Source of the DNA: Streptomyces poonensis
GTDB lineage: Bacteria; Actinomycetota; Actinomycetes; Streptomycetales; Streptomycetaceae
Assembly: GCF_014650915.1 (NCBI RefSeq)
Contig: NZ_BMVW01000005.1
Location: 186,001-250,000, forward strand
Length of the DNA stretch: 64,000 nt
Reading direction: 5' to 3'
The stretch's first letter is position 1. Each line of letters starts with the position of its first letter. The notes under the pieces are model-generated. The model was given only the letters and a program-made list of their open reading frames with translations, searched no databases and had not been told where the DNA came from. Shown in pieces: positions 8,560-18,147 of the stretch. Both the position numbers and the translations under genes were made by a program.

Positions 8560-9277
8560 GCCAGGCCGCCGAGGAGTGGTCCGCGTCCTCGCCCGCGTAC
8601 CGGGAGCAGGTGTCGGTGAGGATCTCCAGCAGGCTGAGCGGGTCCGGCAGCGGGTGTTCGGGGCCGCGCACCCACCGGACCCCGAGATCGCCCGGCAGCC
8701 GGGCCGGCGGTACGAGGACGTACGAACCCCGGCAGTGCCAGCGCAGTCCGGGGTGCTCGTCCATCGTCTCGGGGTGGCAGTCCAGCTCGCAGGGCCACCA
8801 CTCGTCCTCGTCCTCGGGGGTGCCGCGGGTGAGGGTGAAGAACAGCATGCGGCCGTCGCCGGTCTCGGCGACCGGGCCGACGTCGATCCCGGCGGCGAGG
8901 AGCCGCTCCAGGGCCTCGTACCCGGCTTCGAGGGGGACGTCGAGGACGTCGTGCACCATGCCGGTCGCGGTGATGAAGTTGGCCTGCGGCTGGTGGCGGG
9001 CCCATCGTTCGATCTGGGCGCGGTCGGTCGTGGACTGCGTCTGCCAGGCGAAGGAGACGGGGTGGCGGGCGGGCGTCGGACAGCCGACGCGGTCGCAGGA
9101 ACAGCGGTAGCCGTCGACGGGGTGCGCGGCGGGCGCGAGCGGCAGTCCCGCGGCGGCGGTGGCCAGCAGCAGGGCCTCACGTCCGCCGTCCCCGGCGTCC
9201 TGCTTGAGGCGGCGACCGCGCAGCCACTGGGAGATCCTGCCCTGCCCGCCAGGGCGGCGGCCGAACTCAGCGCTCAT
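8546..9277 (-). CDS. Bifunctional DNA primase/polymerase N-terminal domain protein
   Basis: Stand-alone protein of about 243 residues related to the prim-pol domain of archaeo-eukaryotic-type primases, common in Streptomyces and usually uncharacterised. Visible features: GYRCSCDRVGCPTPARHP near residue 55, a cysteine-rich segment typical of this group, TATGMVHDVLDVP near residue 100 and GRMLFFTL near 140. The canonical catalytic DxD is not obvious (DVLDVP may represent it), so activity is uncertain. The ATG at 9277 follows GAGGGGAT and is preferred over a start 41 codons upstream with no ribosome site. Confidence 0.8.
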   Translation of the reverse strand: MSAEFGRRPGGQGRISQWLRGRRLKQDAGDGGREALLLATAAAGLPLAPAAHPVDGYRCSCDRVGCPTPARHPVSFAWQTQSTTDRAQIERWARHQPQANFITATGMVHDVLDVPLEAGYEALERLLAAGIDVGPVAETGDGRMLFFTLTRGTPEDEDEWWPCELDCHPETMDEHPGLRWHCRGSYVLVPPARLPGDLGVRWVRGPEHPLPDPLSLLEILTDTCSRYAGEDADHSSAAWPLRG

Positions 9278-9521
9278 GTATCCCCTCGCCTCGCTGTGGT
9301 GCGGACAGCATGCCTCATGGTCCCACCATCCTGCGCTCCCGGTGACCGGAGACCGCGTCCGGGGTGGGTGGGGCGGTGCCGCCGCCCAGGCAGCGATCAA
9401 GGGCTATTGAGCGCTTTGGCGGCATTTGCCGCACCGTTGCGGGTATCCACGGTCACCTTGGTCACACCTGACGCACACCGGTCGCACGGAGGCATGGAGC
9501 GGTCGCACAGAGTGGCGGCGA

Positions 9522-10166
9522 TCAGCGGGGCGCCAGTCCGTGCAGCGCGTAGTCGACGAGGGCGTCCGTGTACTCATGGGAGATGGGGCCGGTGCGCTGG
9601 AGCCAGCGCTGGGCGAGCGGGGAGACGAAGAGTTCGAGCGCGATGCGCAGGTCGATCCCGGGCCGGATGTCACCGGCCTCCTGTGCCGTCTCCAGCCTCC
9701 GCACATACAGCTGGAGGCCGGGTTCGAGCAGCCGGGCGACGAACTCGGTGCTGACCTTCTCGTCGGCGACGCCCTCGGCGGCCAGGGCCCGGTAGGGCGC
9801 CTCGAACTTCGGGTCCAGCAGTTCGTCGACGGTCGCCCGCAGTACGTACTTGAGGTCGGCCGCGAGGTCTCCGGTGTCCGGCAGCCCGTGCTCCAGCGAC
9901 TGCTCCCCGCCACGTCCGGCCGCGGCCTCGGCGGCCTGCTCGCTCGCCTGCGCGCCGAGGTCGAGGAAGGCCTCCAGCAGCACATCGGCCTTGGAGGACC
10001 ACCACCGGTAGATCGTCTGCTTGCCGACCCCGGCGCGGGCGGCGATGCCCTCGATGGTCGTCTTCGGGTAGCCGACCTCCGTGACGAGGGCGAGGGCGGC
10101 GTCGTAGATCGCGCGGCGGGACTTCTCACTGCGCCGGGCGGCGTCGGGGGCGGGCTTCTGAACCAT
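9522..10166 (-). CDS. TetR/AcrR-family transcriptional regulator
   Basis: A 214-residue repressor-type protein. The helix-turn-helix is near residues 30-60: TEVGYPKTTIEGIAARAGV followed by GKQTIYRWW, a classic TetR signature. The C-terminal ligand-binding part is of the TetR_C type. The ATG at 10166 follows TTGAGG. An imperfect palindrome lies 11-24 bp upstream, so it probably represses itself. The next gene upstream is a 59-residue protein transcribed divergently; whether it is a target is unknown. Ligand unknown. Confidence 0.88.
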   Translation of the reverse strand: MVQKPAPDAARRSEKSRRAIYDAALALVTEVGYPKTTIEGIAARAGVGKQTIYRWWSSKADVLLEAFLDLGAQASEQAAEAAAGRGGEQSLEHGLPDTGDLAADLKYVLRATVDELLDPKFEAPYRALAAEGVADEKVSTEFVARLLEPGLQLYVRRLETAQEAGDIRPGIDLRIALELFVSPLAQRWLQRTGPISHEYTDALVDYALHGLAPR

Positions 10167-10176
10167 GTTCCTCAAT

Positions 10177-10190
10177 TTATCAGTTGACAA
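10177..10190. promoter_or_regulatory. Candidate TetR operator
   Basis: TTATCAGTTGACAA is an almost perfect inverted repeat (TTGTCA / TGATAA arms, one mismatch) in a short AT-rich patch just before the TetR gene. Its position fits autoregulation and possible control of the divergent gene. Confidence 0.4.
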
Positions 10191-10286
10191 GACGGTGCGT
10201 CTCGCCTGACCCTGTACGGGCAAGCAAGCGAGACGGTACGTATCGTCACGCAGCTGGGGGGACTCAGAGACGAGAAGGAGCACACC

Positions 10287-10466
10287 ATGCCCCGAGGCGG
10301 AGCCGGAAACATGCTGGGTGTCGGCGGTACGCGCAGGAACCTCGGCCGCAAGGCCATGCGCGGCGGCAACCGGGGCGCCGGCATCGGCGGCGGCCAGGAC
10401 CCGGCCGCCCAGAAACGCGAGCTGCTGCGCAAGCTGCAGGAGGGCCGCCGTACCGGAACCACGTGA
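10287..10466 (+). CDS. Small basic glycine-rich protein
   Basis: A 59-residue protein of unknown function starting MPRGGAGNMLGVGG, very rich in Gly and Arg, with a C-terminal helix KRELLRKLQEGRR. The ATG follows GAGAAGGAG at ideal spacing. It ends four bases before the convergent Rsm22 gene stop. The composition suggests nucleic-acid contact, but nothing more can be said. Confidence 0.65.
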   Translation: MPRGGAGNMLGVGGTRRNLGRKAMRGGNRGAGIGGGQDPAAQKRELLRKLQEGRRTGTT

Positions 10467-10469
10467 CGG

Positions 10470-11480
10470 TCACTCGTCCGTCGCCGGGGGCCACGCGTCC
10501 CCCCAGTCCGCGTCACGGGCCGCCCGGTAGAGCGGTCCGTGGCGCTTGGTGACCGTGGCGCGGCGCAGGGACGGTTCGGTCTCGCACAGGTCGAGGAGGA
10601 CCTGGCCCTTGCGGATCTGGGGCCTGCGCACGATGCGGGACGCGGCCGGGGCGGGCGGGAAGCGGGTGGCGGCGACGTAGGCGAACTTCTCGTCCTCGTA
10701 CGCCAGGGAACCGCCCTTGACCTGGCGGTGCAGGGAGGAGCGGCTCACCCGCGCGGAGAAGTGGCACCAGTCCTCGCCGGGCACTATCGGGCAGGTGGCG
10801 CTGTGCGGGCAGGGCGCCGCGACGTGGAACCCGGCGCCGATCAGCCGGTCGCGGGCCTCGATGACGCGGGCGTAGCCGTCGGGGGTGCCCGGCTCCACGA
10901 TCACCACGGCCCGGCCCGCGGCCGCTGCGGCGTCCACCACCGAGGCGCGGTCGGCGTCGGTCAGCTCGTTGAGGACGTAGGAGACGGTCACGAGGGTGTC
11001 GGTGTCCGGACCGCCGAGGTCGAGCGCCGCTCCGATCCGGGCCCGCTTCCACTCCACGGCCCTCAGGTCCGGGTGGGCGGCGGCGATCTCCCGGCCGAGC
11101 GCGAGCGCGGGTTCCGCCCAGTCCAGCACGGTCACCGGCCGCCGTCCCGCCCAGGTGGCGCCGACGGCCCAGGTCGCCGCGCCGGTGCCGCCCCCGACGT
11201 CCACGTGGCTGCCCGGCACCCAGCCGGGCACCGCGTCCGCGAAGGCCGCGAGCGCCGAGCGCACCGCCTCGAACGTGGCCGGCATCCGGTACGCGGCATA
11301 GGCGACCACGTCGGAGCGGTCCCGTAGCACGGGCGCGTCCGTCGGCGTCCGTCCCCGGTAGTTGGCGATCAGCCGCTCGACGGCCTGCGCGGCGGCCTTC
11401 GGCGGCAGCCCGTCGAGCAGCCCGGCGAGGGCGTCACGCAGGGTCTCGGCGGTCTGAGCAGGGGAAACGGGGGTGGTCAC
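10470..11480 (-). CDS. Rsm22-family small ribosomal subunit methyltransferase-like protein
   Basis: Class I SAM-dependent methyltransferase fold related to mitochondrial Rsm22. The SAM site is HVDVGGGTGAATWA near residues 95-108; VSYVLNELTD is the motif-IV region near 168. The family cysteine set is visible: CPHSATCP and DWCHFSARV near residues 222-245, and LCETEPS near 300, which in homologues bind an iron-sulfur cluster. Length of 336 residues is usual. Substrate in bacteria is not established; 16S rRNA is inferred from the family. Confidence 0.85.
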   Translation of the reverse strand: MTTPVSPAQTAETLRDALAGLLDGLPPKAAAQAVERLIANYRGRTPTDAPVLRDRSDVVAYAAYRMPATFEAVRSALAAFADAVPGWVPGSHVDVGGGTGAATWAVGATWAGRRPVTVLDWAEPALALGREIAAAHPDLRAVEWKRARIGAALDLGGPDTDTLVTVSYVLNELTDADRASVVDAAAAAGRAVVIVEPGTPDGYARVIEARDRLIGAGFHVAAPCPHSATCPIVPGEDWCHFSARVSRSSLHRQVKGGSLAYEDEKFAYVAATRFPPAPAASRIVRRPQIRKGQVLLDLCETEPSLRRATVTKRHGPLYRAARDADWGDAWPPATDE

Positions 11481-11527
11481 CCGTCGATTCTCTCAGCTTC
11501 CGCGCACCGCCCGCGCCGACCGCTCCC

Positions 11528-12715
11528 TCAGCTCCCGCGCACCGCGCGCGCCAGCCGTGTCGCCGCCGCCGCGCGCGGCCCGTGGTCCGGGACCGGCCGG
11601 CGCCGGGGGTGCACCGCGTTGGCCAGCAGCACCAGGAACGTGTCCGTCGCCGGGTCCAGGACCAGGGACGTTCCCGTGAAACCGGTGTGGCCCGCCGCGC
11701 CGCGGCCCGCCAGCTCGCCCATGAACCGGGGCCGGTCGAGCAGGAACCCGAGGCCCGGCGGGGTGAACATCAGCTCGACGAAGCCGGGGCCGAGGATGCG
11801 GGCCGCACCGTACGAGCCGCCGGACAGCAGTGTCCGGCAGAACACCGCGAGGTCCCGGGCGGTGGCGAACAGGCCCGCGTGACCGGCCACCCCGCCGAGC
11901 GCCCACGCGTTCTCGTCGTGCACCTCGCCGCGCAGCATGCCCCGGTCCGCCTTCGCCCACGGCCGCCGCTGGTCCTCCGTGGCCGCCGCGCCCGGGCAGG
12001 GCCCGAAGCCCGTCGCCGTCATGCCGAGCGGGCGGGTGATGCCGTCGCGCACGAGGCCGTCCAGGGTGCGGCCGGTGACGCGCTCCAGCAGGTGCTGGAG
12101 CAGCAGCATGTTCAGGTCGGAGTAGCGGCGCGCCGTGCCCGGCCGCGCCGTCGGCGCCTCGGCGCGCAGCAGGGCGAGCCGGGAGGCGTCCGACGCGCAC
12201 TCGTAGAGCGGGAGTTCGGGCCGCAGCCCGGAGGTGTGGGTGAGGAGCTGCCGTACGGTGATGCCGTGCTCGGCGGCCGCCCGGAACTCCGGCAGATACG
12301 TCCCCACCCGCGCGTCGACGCCGAGCGTGCCGCGCTCCAGCTGCTGCACCGCCGCGACCGTGGTGAACAGCTTGGTGAGCGAGGCCAGGTCGAAGGGCGT
12401 GGCGGGGGTGGCGGGCACGCGGTCGCCCGGCGGCAGTTCGACGCCCCGGCCCGTCGTCTCGTCGTACGACGCGTAGCCGACCGCCCAGCCCATCGCCTCC
12501 TCCACCGCGACGACCGGCCCGCGCCCGGCGACCACGACGGCGCCCGCGGCCCACGGGCTCCGTCCCGCCGTGCGGGCCCGCACCTCGCGTACGAGTGCCC
12601 GCAGGTGAACGGCGTCGAGTCCGGCCTGTTCCGGGCTGCCGGTGCGCAGTCGCGGTGGTGCGCTCAGCTCCCCGCTCCCTCCTCCAAGGCCGCACGGTTC
12701 TTCCAGGGACGGCAC
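11528..12715 (-). CDS. Serine hydrolase, class C beta-lactamase-related
   Basis: Penicillin-binding-protein-like serine hydrolase. The nucleophile motif is SLTK (in FDLASLTKLF), the second motif is YSDLN, and HTGFTG takes the place of KTG near the C-terminus. No signal peptide is visible, so it is probably an intracellular esterase or peptidase rather than a beta-lactamase. The start is uncertain: GTG at 12715 would overlap the upstream exporter gene by 52 bp, while GGAGGAGGGAG just before 12667 suggests initiation at a CTG there. Either way it is coupled to the exporter. Confidence 0.78.
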   Translation of the reverse strand: MPSLEEPCGLGGGSGELSAPPRLRTGSPEQAGLDAVHLRALVREVRARTAGRSPWAAGAVVVAGRGPVVAVEEAMGWAVGYASYDETTGRGVELPPGDRVPATPATPFDLASLTKLFTTVAAVQQLERGTLGVDARVGTYLPEFRAAAEHGITVRQLLTHTSGLRPELPLYECASDASRLALLRAEAPTARPGTARRYSDLNMLLLQHLLERVTGRTLDGLVRDGITRPLGMTATGFGPCPGAAATEDQRRPWAKADRGMLRGEVHDENAWALGGVAGHAGLFATARDLAVFCRTLLSGGSYGAARILGPGFVELMFTPPGLGFLLDRPRFMGELAGRGAAGHTGFTGTSLVLDPATDTFLVLLANAVHPRRRPVPDHGPRAAAATRLARAVRGS

Positions 12716-14040
12716 AGTGCCACGAAGCAGCCGACGGCGACCAGTACCGCGGCCAGCTGGACGACGGCCATCGGGACGGCGGTGTCCTCGCCCGCGATCC
12801 CGACGAGGGGCGAGGCGACCGCGCCGATGAGGAACGACGACGTGCCGAGCAGCGCGGACGCGGACCCGGCCGCGTGCCGGACGCGCAGCAGGGCGAGCGT
12901 CTGCATGTTGGGCAGGGTGATGCCCATCGCCGACATCAGCACGAACAGCGCGGCGGACACCGGCACGAGGCCCACCTCGCCGAGGACTCCGGTGGTCATC
13001 AGGAGCAACGCGACCGCGGCCACCGTGACGACGCCGAGGCCGACGGCGAGCACCCGTTCCAGGCTGACGCGGCCGACGAGGATCCGGCCGTTGACCTGGC
13101 CGGCGATCACCAGCCCGACCGAGTTCACCCCGAACAGCAGGCTGAACGTCTGCGGAGAGGCCCCGAAAATCTCCTGTACGACGAACGGGCTTGCCGATAC
13201 GTAGGCGAACAGCGTGGCGAACGTGAACCCGCCCGCGAGCATGTACCCGGTGAAGACCCGGTCGGCGAGCAGCCCGCGCATCGCGCGCAGGGTCTCGCCG
13301 ACGCCGCCCGCGTGCCGTTCGGCGGGCGGGAGCGTCTCCGGGAGCCGTGCCCAGACGACCGCGGTGAGCGCGACACCCAGCACGACGAGGACGACGAACA
13401 CGCCCCGCCAGTCCGTCGCGCGCAGGATCTGCCCGCCGATGAGCGGCGCGACGATCGGCGCGACGCCGGAGATGAGCATGAGGGTGGAGAAGAAGCGGGC
13501 CATCGCCACGCCGTCGTACAGATCGCGGACGACGGCCCGGGCGATCACGATCCCGGCCGCTCCCGCGAGCCCCTGCACCAGCCGGAGGGCGACGAGTGTC
13601 TCGACGGTCGGCGCGACGGCGCACAGCGCGGTGGCGACGACGTAGACGGCGAGCCCGGCGAGCAGCGGCCGGCGGCGTCCCCACCGGTCGCTCATCGGCC
13701 CGACGACGAGCTGCCCGAGCGCCATGCCCAGCAGGCAGGCGGTGAGGGTGAGCTGCACCGTCGCGGCGGGCGCGCTCAGCGCCTCGGTGACCTCCGGCAG
13801 GGCCGGGAGGTACATGTCCATCGCCAGCGGGGGCGTGGCGGTGAGGCCGCCCAGGACGAGGGTGACGAGGAGACCGGTGCGGCGCGAGGCCCGCAGAGCG
13901 CGGTCACCGGCCGGCGTCCGTGTGTCTGCGCTGCCCCGCGTGTCTCTGCTGTCCCGTGTGTCTTTGGTGGTGTTCGATATGTGCTGCTTCGGATCTTCCT
14001 GACGTGCCTGGTCCCGCGTGGTACGGCCACGCTCGGGCAT
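12664..14040 (-). CDS. Bcr/CflA-family multidrug efflux MFS transporter
   Basis: Twelve-helix proton antiporter. After a 55-residue charged, Asp/Arg/Thr-rich cytosolic N-terminus come TATPPLAMDMYLPALPEV (described as the MDMYLPALP signature of Bcr/CflA), the MFS loop motif GPMSDRWGRRRPLL, and RLVQGLAGAAGIVIARA for the motif-C region. The ATG at 14040 follows GAGGGAGGGG. Downstream overlap with the serine hydrolase suggests a two-gene operon. Substrate unknown. Confidence 0.9.
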   Translation of the reverse strand: MPERGRTTRDQARQEDPKQHISNTTKDTRDSRDTRGSADTRTPAGDRALRASRRTGLLVTLVLGGLTATPPLAMDMYLPALPEVTEALSAPAATVQLTLTACLLGMALGQLVVGPMSDRWGRRRPLLAGLAVYVVATALCAVAPTVETLVALRLVQGLAGAAGIVIARAVVRDLYDGVAMARFFSTLMLISGVAPIVAPLIGGQILRATDWRGVFVVLVVLGVALTAVVWARLPETLPPAERHAGGVGETLRAMRGLLADRVFTGYMLAGGFTFATLFAYVSASPFVVQEIFGASPQTFSLLFGVNSVGLVIAGQVNGRILVGRVSLERVLAVGLGVVTVAAVALLLMTTGVLGEVGLVPVSAALFVLMSAMGITLPNMQTLALLRVRHAAGSASALLGTSSFLIGAVASPLVGIAGEDTAVPMAVVQLAAVLVAVGCFVALCRPWKNRAALEEGAGS

Positions 14041-14158
14041 GAGCCCCTCCCTCTGAGATCGGTCCGCCACCTATGCTCTCAGTTCGAACTACGTGATCCA
14101 TCACGGAAATACGTGCGTCAGAGGCGCTCCAGGGGAGACAGGGGACACAGGGGTGGGC

Positions 14159-15166
14159 ATGAGCGGGCCGGTCGGCGAACGCGTGCGGTGGGGAATTCTG
14201 GCGACCGGCGGGATCGCCGCGACATTCACGGCGGACCTGGTGGACCTGCCGGACGCGGAGGTCGTGGCCGTCGCCTCGCGCAGCATGGACTCGGCGAAGG
14301 CGTTCGCCGAACGGTTCGGCATACCGCGTGCGTACGGCGACTGGGCCTCCCTCGCCGCCGACGAGGACGTGGACGTGGTGTACGTCGCCACCCCGCACGC
14401 GGCGCACCGGGCGGCGGCCGGACTGTGCCTGGAGGCCGGGCGGAACGTACTCCTGGAGAAACCGTTCACCCTGAACGCGCGCGAGGCGGAGGAACTGGTC
14501 GCGCTCGCCCGGCAGCACGGCGGCTTCCTGATGGAGGCCATGTGGATGTACTGCAACCCGCTGGTCCGGCGGCTGGCCGACCTGGTGCGGGACGGTGCGA
14601 TCGGTGAAGTGCGCACCGTCCAGGCGGACTTCGGGCTCGCGGGCTCCTTCCCTCCCTCGCACCGGCTGCGCGACCCGGCCCAGGGCGGCGGCGCGCTGCT
14701 CGACCTCGGGGTCTACCCGGTGTCGTTCGCGCAGTTGCTGCTCGGCGAGCCCGCGGACGTGACGGCGCGAGCGACGCTCTCGGAGGAGGGCGTCGATCTC
14801 CAGACGGGGGCACTGCTCTCCTGGGAGAACGGTGCTCTCGCCCAGCTGCACTGCTCCATCGTCGGCGGCACGTCCACGTCCGCGTACATCACGGGCTCGC
14901 ACGGCCGCATCGACGTGCCGTACGGCTTCTTCTTCCCTGAGCACTTCGTGCTGCACCGCGACGGGCGCGAGCCGGAGACCTTCAAGGCGGACCCGGCCGC
15001 CGGCCCGCGCAACAGCCTCAAGCACGAGGCCCTGGAGGTCATGCGCGCGCTGCGGGCCGGCGAGACCGAGTCCCCGCTCGTCCCCCTGGACGGCACCCTC
15101 GCCGTGATGCGGACACTCGACGCGATACGGTCGCGCGTCGGTGTCCGCTACCCCGGCGAGGAGTGA
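14159..15166 (+). CDS. Gfo/Idh/MocA-family oxidoreductase
   Basis: NAD(P)-dependent sugar or polyol dehydrogenase family. The N-terminal Rossmann motif is GILATGGIAATF near residue 12, and the family EKP motif is in LLEKPFTLN near residue 100; the C-terminal alpha/beta dimerisation domain includes GGGALLDLGVYPVSF near residue 180. Length 335 is typical. The ATG at 14159 is chosen; a GTG two codons upstream is possible. Divergent from the exporter operon, so the 118-bp gap holds both promoters. Substrate unknown. Confidence 0.87.
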   Translation: MSGPVGERVRWGILATGGIAATFTADLVDLPDAEVVAVASRSMDSAKAFAERFGIPRAYGDWASLAADEDVDVVYVATPHAAHRAAAGLCLEAGRNVLLEKPFTLNAREAEELVALARQHGGFLMEAMWMYCNPLVRRLADLVRDGAIGEVRTVQADFGLAGSFPPSHRLRDPAQGGGALLDLGVYPVSFAQLLLGEPADVTARATLSEEGVDLQTGALLSWENGALAQLHCSIVGGTSTSAYITGSHGRIDVPYGFFFPEHFVLHRDGREPETFKADPAAGPRNSLKHEALEVMRALRAGETESPLVPLDGTLAVMRTLDAIRSRVGVRYPGEE

Positions 15167-15190
15167 CGCCAGGCCGCTTCGGCAGGGGGG

Positions 15191-16870
15191 TCACGCCGGC
15201 TCGAGCCCCGGGTTCCCCGCCTCGGTGACGAACGACGCCGCGGTGGTGATCGCCGCACCCGGCGTCGTCACCGCCGGCACCGTCTTGAAGTCGGCGCGGG
15301 CCTCGTCCGCGCCGAGGGCGACGGTCACATAGCCGCGCCGCCCGTTGTAGAACTTCATGTGCGGGTTGGCGGTCATGTACGTGTCCCAGTTGGCCGGCTT
15401 GTCGGAGCCGTCCCGGCCGCTGCTGATCGACGTGGTGACGATCTCCGTGCCGACGGTCCGCGACGACTGATCGGCGAAGTCGCGCTTGATGTCGAACGCG
15501 TAGTGGACGTGGACGTCGCCGGTCAGGACCATCAGGTTCTCGATCCCGGCGGCGTCCGCACCGGCGAGGATCCGCTCGCGCGAGGCCGGGTAGCCGTCCC
15601 AGGAGTCCATCGACAGCTTGTAGGTGTCACCGGTGGCGTTGCGCCGCTCGGAGAAGGTGACCTGCTGCGGGACGACGTTCCACACCGCGCGGGACTTCCG
15701 CCAGCCGTTCAGCAGCCACCGCTCCTGCGTGGCGCCGGTCATGGTGCGCGAGGGGTCCTCGGACTCGGGCCCGGAGTACTGCCAGCCGTCGCCGTACGCC
15801 TGGTCGGAGCGGTACTGACGGGTGTCGAGGATGTCGAACTGCGCGAGCCGGCCCCAGTGCAGGCGGCGGTAGAGCTGCATGTCGGACCCGTCGGGGCGCT
15901 GCGGGGTGCGCAGCGGCTGGTTCTCCCAGTACGCGCGGTAGGCGGCGGCGCGGCGCAGCAGGAACTCCTCCGGCGGCACGGAGTTCTCGGGGATGTCGCC
16001 CGCGTAGTTGTTCTCGGTCTCGTGGTCGTCCCAGGTGACGACGAAGGGGTGCGCGGCGTGCGCGGCCCGCAGGTCGGGGTCCGTCTTGTAGAGGGCGTAC
16101 CGCAGGCGGTAGTCCTCCAGGGTCACCGTCTCCTTGTTGAAGAAGTCGGGGAGGGTGCGGTCGGTGTAGTTGCGGTAGCCGCCGACCGCGCTGACGGCGT
16201 ACTCGTACAGGTAGTCCCCGAGGTGGAAGACCACGTCCACGTCGTCCTGCGCGAGGTGCCGGTACGCCGTGTAGTACCCGTCGTGGTACGCCTGGCAGGA
16301 GACGGCCGCGAGGGTGAGGGCGGAGGCGCGGCTCCCCTGGGCCGGGGCGGTGCGCGTACGGCCGGTGTCGCTGACGAAGCGACCGACGCGGAAGCGGTAG
16401 TAGTACGCGCGCCCGGCGTCCAGGTGCCCGACCTCGACGTGCACGGTGTGGTGGAACTCGGGGTGGGCGGTGGCGGTGCCGCGTCTCACCACCCGCCGGA
16501 AGCGCTCGTCGCGGGCGACCTCCCACTGCACGCTGATCCGCTGGGCCGGCAGTCCGCTGTCGGCCTGGTACGGCTTCGGGGCGAGTCGCGTCCACAGGAG
16601 CACCGAGTCGGGCAGCGGGTCACCGGAGGCCACGCCGAGCGTGAACGGGTCCTCGGTGATCTGGGCCGCGTCCAGTTCGGCGGCGCTCGCGGCACCGACG
16701 GCCGGGAGGTTCACGGCGAAGGCGAGCGCGGCGGCGGCACCGGTGGTGGTGAGGAACCGGCGACGGCCGAAGTGGCGGGCGACGGCCCGGAGTTCGGCGT
16801 CGTGCTGGGAGATGCGGCCGGGTGCAAAGGCGTGCGACGGCTGAGACGGCTGTTGGGCTGCGGGTGTCAT
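15191..16870 (-). CDS. phoD: Alkaline phosphatase D (PhoD), Tat-exported
   Basis: Secreted metallophosphoesterase for phosphate scavenging. The twin-arginine signal is GRRRFLTTTGAAAALAFA around residues 35-52, followed by an N-terminal fibronectin-like PhoD_N domain and the catalytic domain. Metal-site motifs: HLGDYLYEY, VTWDDHETENNYAG, and VLTGDVHVHYAFD. About 559 residues, normal for the family. GGAGGG precedes the ATG. Streptomyces phoD genes are usually under PhoP control; I do not see convincing PHO-box repeats in the 133-bp gap upstream. Confidence 0.93.
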   Translation of the reverse strand: MTPAAQQPSQPSHAFAPGRISQHDAELRAVARHFGRRRFLTTTGAAAALAFAVNLPAVGAASAAELDAAQITEDPFTLGVASGDPLPDSVLLWTRLAPKPYQADSGLPAQRISVQWEVARDERFRRVVRRGTATAHPEFHHTVHVEVGHLDAGRAYYYRFRVGRFVSDTGRTRTAPAQGSRASALTLAAVSCQAYHDGYYTAYRHLAQDDVDVVFHLGDYLYEYAVSAVGGYRNYTDRTLPDFFNKETVTLEDYRLRYALYKTDPDLRAAHAAHPFVVTWDDHETENNYAGDIPENSVPPEEFLLRRAAAYRAYWENQPLRTPQRPDGSDMQLYRRLHWGRLAQFDILDTRQYRSDQAYGDGWQYSGPESEDPSRTMTGATQERWLLNGWRKSRAVWNVVPQQVTFSERRNATGDTYKLSMDSWDGYPASRERILAGADAAGIENLMVLTGDVHVHYAFDIKRDFADQSSRTVGTEIVTTSISSGRDGSDKPANWDTYMTANPHMKFYNGRRGYVTVALGADEARADFKTVPAVTTPGAAITTAASFVTEAGNPGLEPA

Positions 16871-17003
16871 CTGGCCCTCCCGTGATGGTGGTTGTACGAC
16901 GCATTGGAAGGGCCAGGGTCGACGCCAGGCTGTCGCGTACACAACAGTCAGATGGCGGCCACATGAGTTCCGGATGGCGTGGTCTCGCCTACGCTGCGGC
17001 CCC

Positions 17004-17771
17004 ATGGACGACATGCGGACTGCACAACCCAAGATCGCGGCCGTGACGGGCGCGGGTTCCGGTATCGGCCGCGCCGTGGCGCGCGAACTGCTCGACGCGG
17101 GCTGGTCGGTGGCGCTCGCCGGCCGGCGCGCGGAGCGGCTGGCGGAGACGGCGGAGGGGCACGCGGCGTCCCGGGCGTTGTGCGTACCCACGGACGTGAC
17201 GCGCCCGGAGGAGGTGGCCGCCCTGTTCACCGCCGTGCGGAACCGTTTCGGGCGGCTGGACTTCCTGTTCAACAACGCGGGCACGTTCGGACCGGGCGGC
17301 GTCCCGGTGGAGGAGCTGGACTACGCGGCCTGGCGGCACGTGGTGGACACCAACCTCAACGGGGCGTTCCTGTGCGCGCAGGCGGCGTACCGGCAGATGA
17401 AGGAACAGGAACCGCAGGGCGGCCGGATCATCAACAACGGCTCGATCTCGGCGCACACCCCCCGCCCGCACTCGGTGGCGTACACGGCGACCAAACACGC
17501 GCTGACCGGCCTCACCAAGTCCCTGTCGCTGGACGGCCGTCCGTACGGCATCGCCGTCGGCCAGATCGACATCGGCAACGCGGCGACGGACATGACCGAG
17601 CGGATGCAGCGGGGCGTGCTCCAGGCGAACGGGCAGCTGGCGGCGGAGCCGGTGATGGATGTGGCGGACGTGGCGCGCACGGTGCGGCACATGGCGGAGC
17701 TGCCGCTGGAGGCGAATGTCCAGTTCACTACGGTTCTGGCCACGACGATGCCGTATGTGGGACGGGGTTAG
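17004..17771 (+). CDS. Short-chain dehydrogenase/reductase
   Basis: Classical SDR of about 255 residues. Cofactor motif TGAGSGIGRAVA near residue 14, NNAGTFG near 90, and the catalytic Ser-Tyr-Lys set in NGSISAHTPRPHSVAYTATK near 150-165. RRAER after the second strand suggests NADP preference. Start is ATG 17004 or 17013. Divergent from phoD. Substrate not predictable. Confidence 0.88.
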   Translation: MDDMRTAQPKIAAVTGAGSGIGRAVARELLDAGWSVALAGRRAERLAETAEGHAASRALCVPTDVTRPEEVAALFTAVRNRFGRLDFLFNNAGTFGPGGVPVEELDYAAWRHVVDTNLNGAFLCAQAAYRQMKEQEPQGGRIINNGSISAHTPRPHSVAYTATKHALTGLTKSLSLDGRPYGIAVGQIDIGNAATDMTERMQRGVLQANGQLAAEPVMDVADVARTVRHMAELPLEANVQFTTVLATTMPYVGRG

Positions 17772-18147
17772 CCCGGATGTGACCGATCGGTCGTGTCCGT
17801 TTCAACCTACACAAGAGGAATGCTCAACTCCGCGCCATTCCGGCACGTGAGGGACTTATGCTCAACATCCCTCCACCGGAGCTTCACACTTGGGGCGGCG
17901 CACTTCCGCCGTCGCGTCGCCACCGCACAGCCATCGCACGAGGACCACATCGAGGGGGGATGGCGGCAGTCGTTCCGCGGACCGGACCGGGGGCGGACCT
18001 CGCTCGGGACCGCGAGGTGTGCACCGGCCGCGGAACGGCTGCCGCGCACCGGACGCGATGTGCGGCAGCGGGGCGTACGGCGGTCAGGCATTCAAGGCGG
18101 TCCGGCCCTCAAGGTAAGGCTGTCAGGCCCTCAAGGCGGTCAGGCCC
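17772..18147. other. Intergenic region without a supported gene
   Basis: About 375 bp between the SDR gene and the convergent NTF2-like gene. Open frames here have no ribosome sites or coherent protein-like sequence. Its right end holds a tandem repeat (18079-18151). Confidence 0.5.

Noticed and set aside
11528..12715. True beta-lactamase
   Set aside because: It lacks a signal peptide and has HTG in place of KTG; it fits the broad serine-hydrolase group better.
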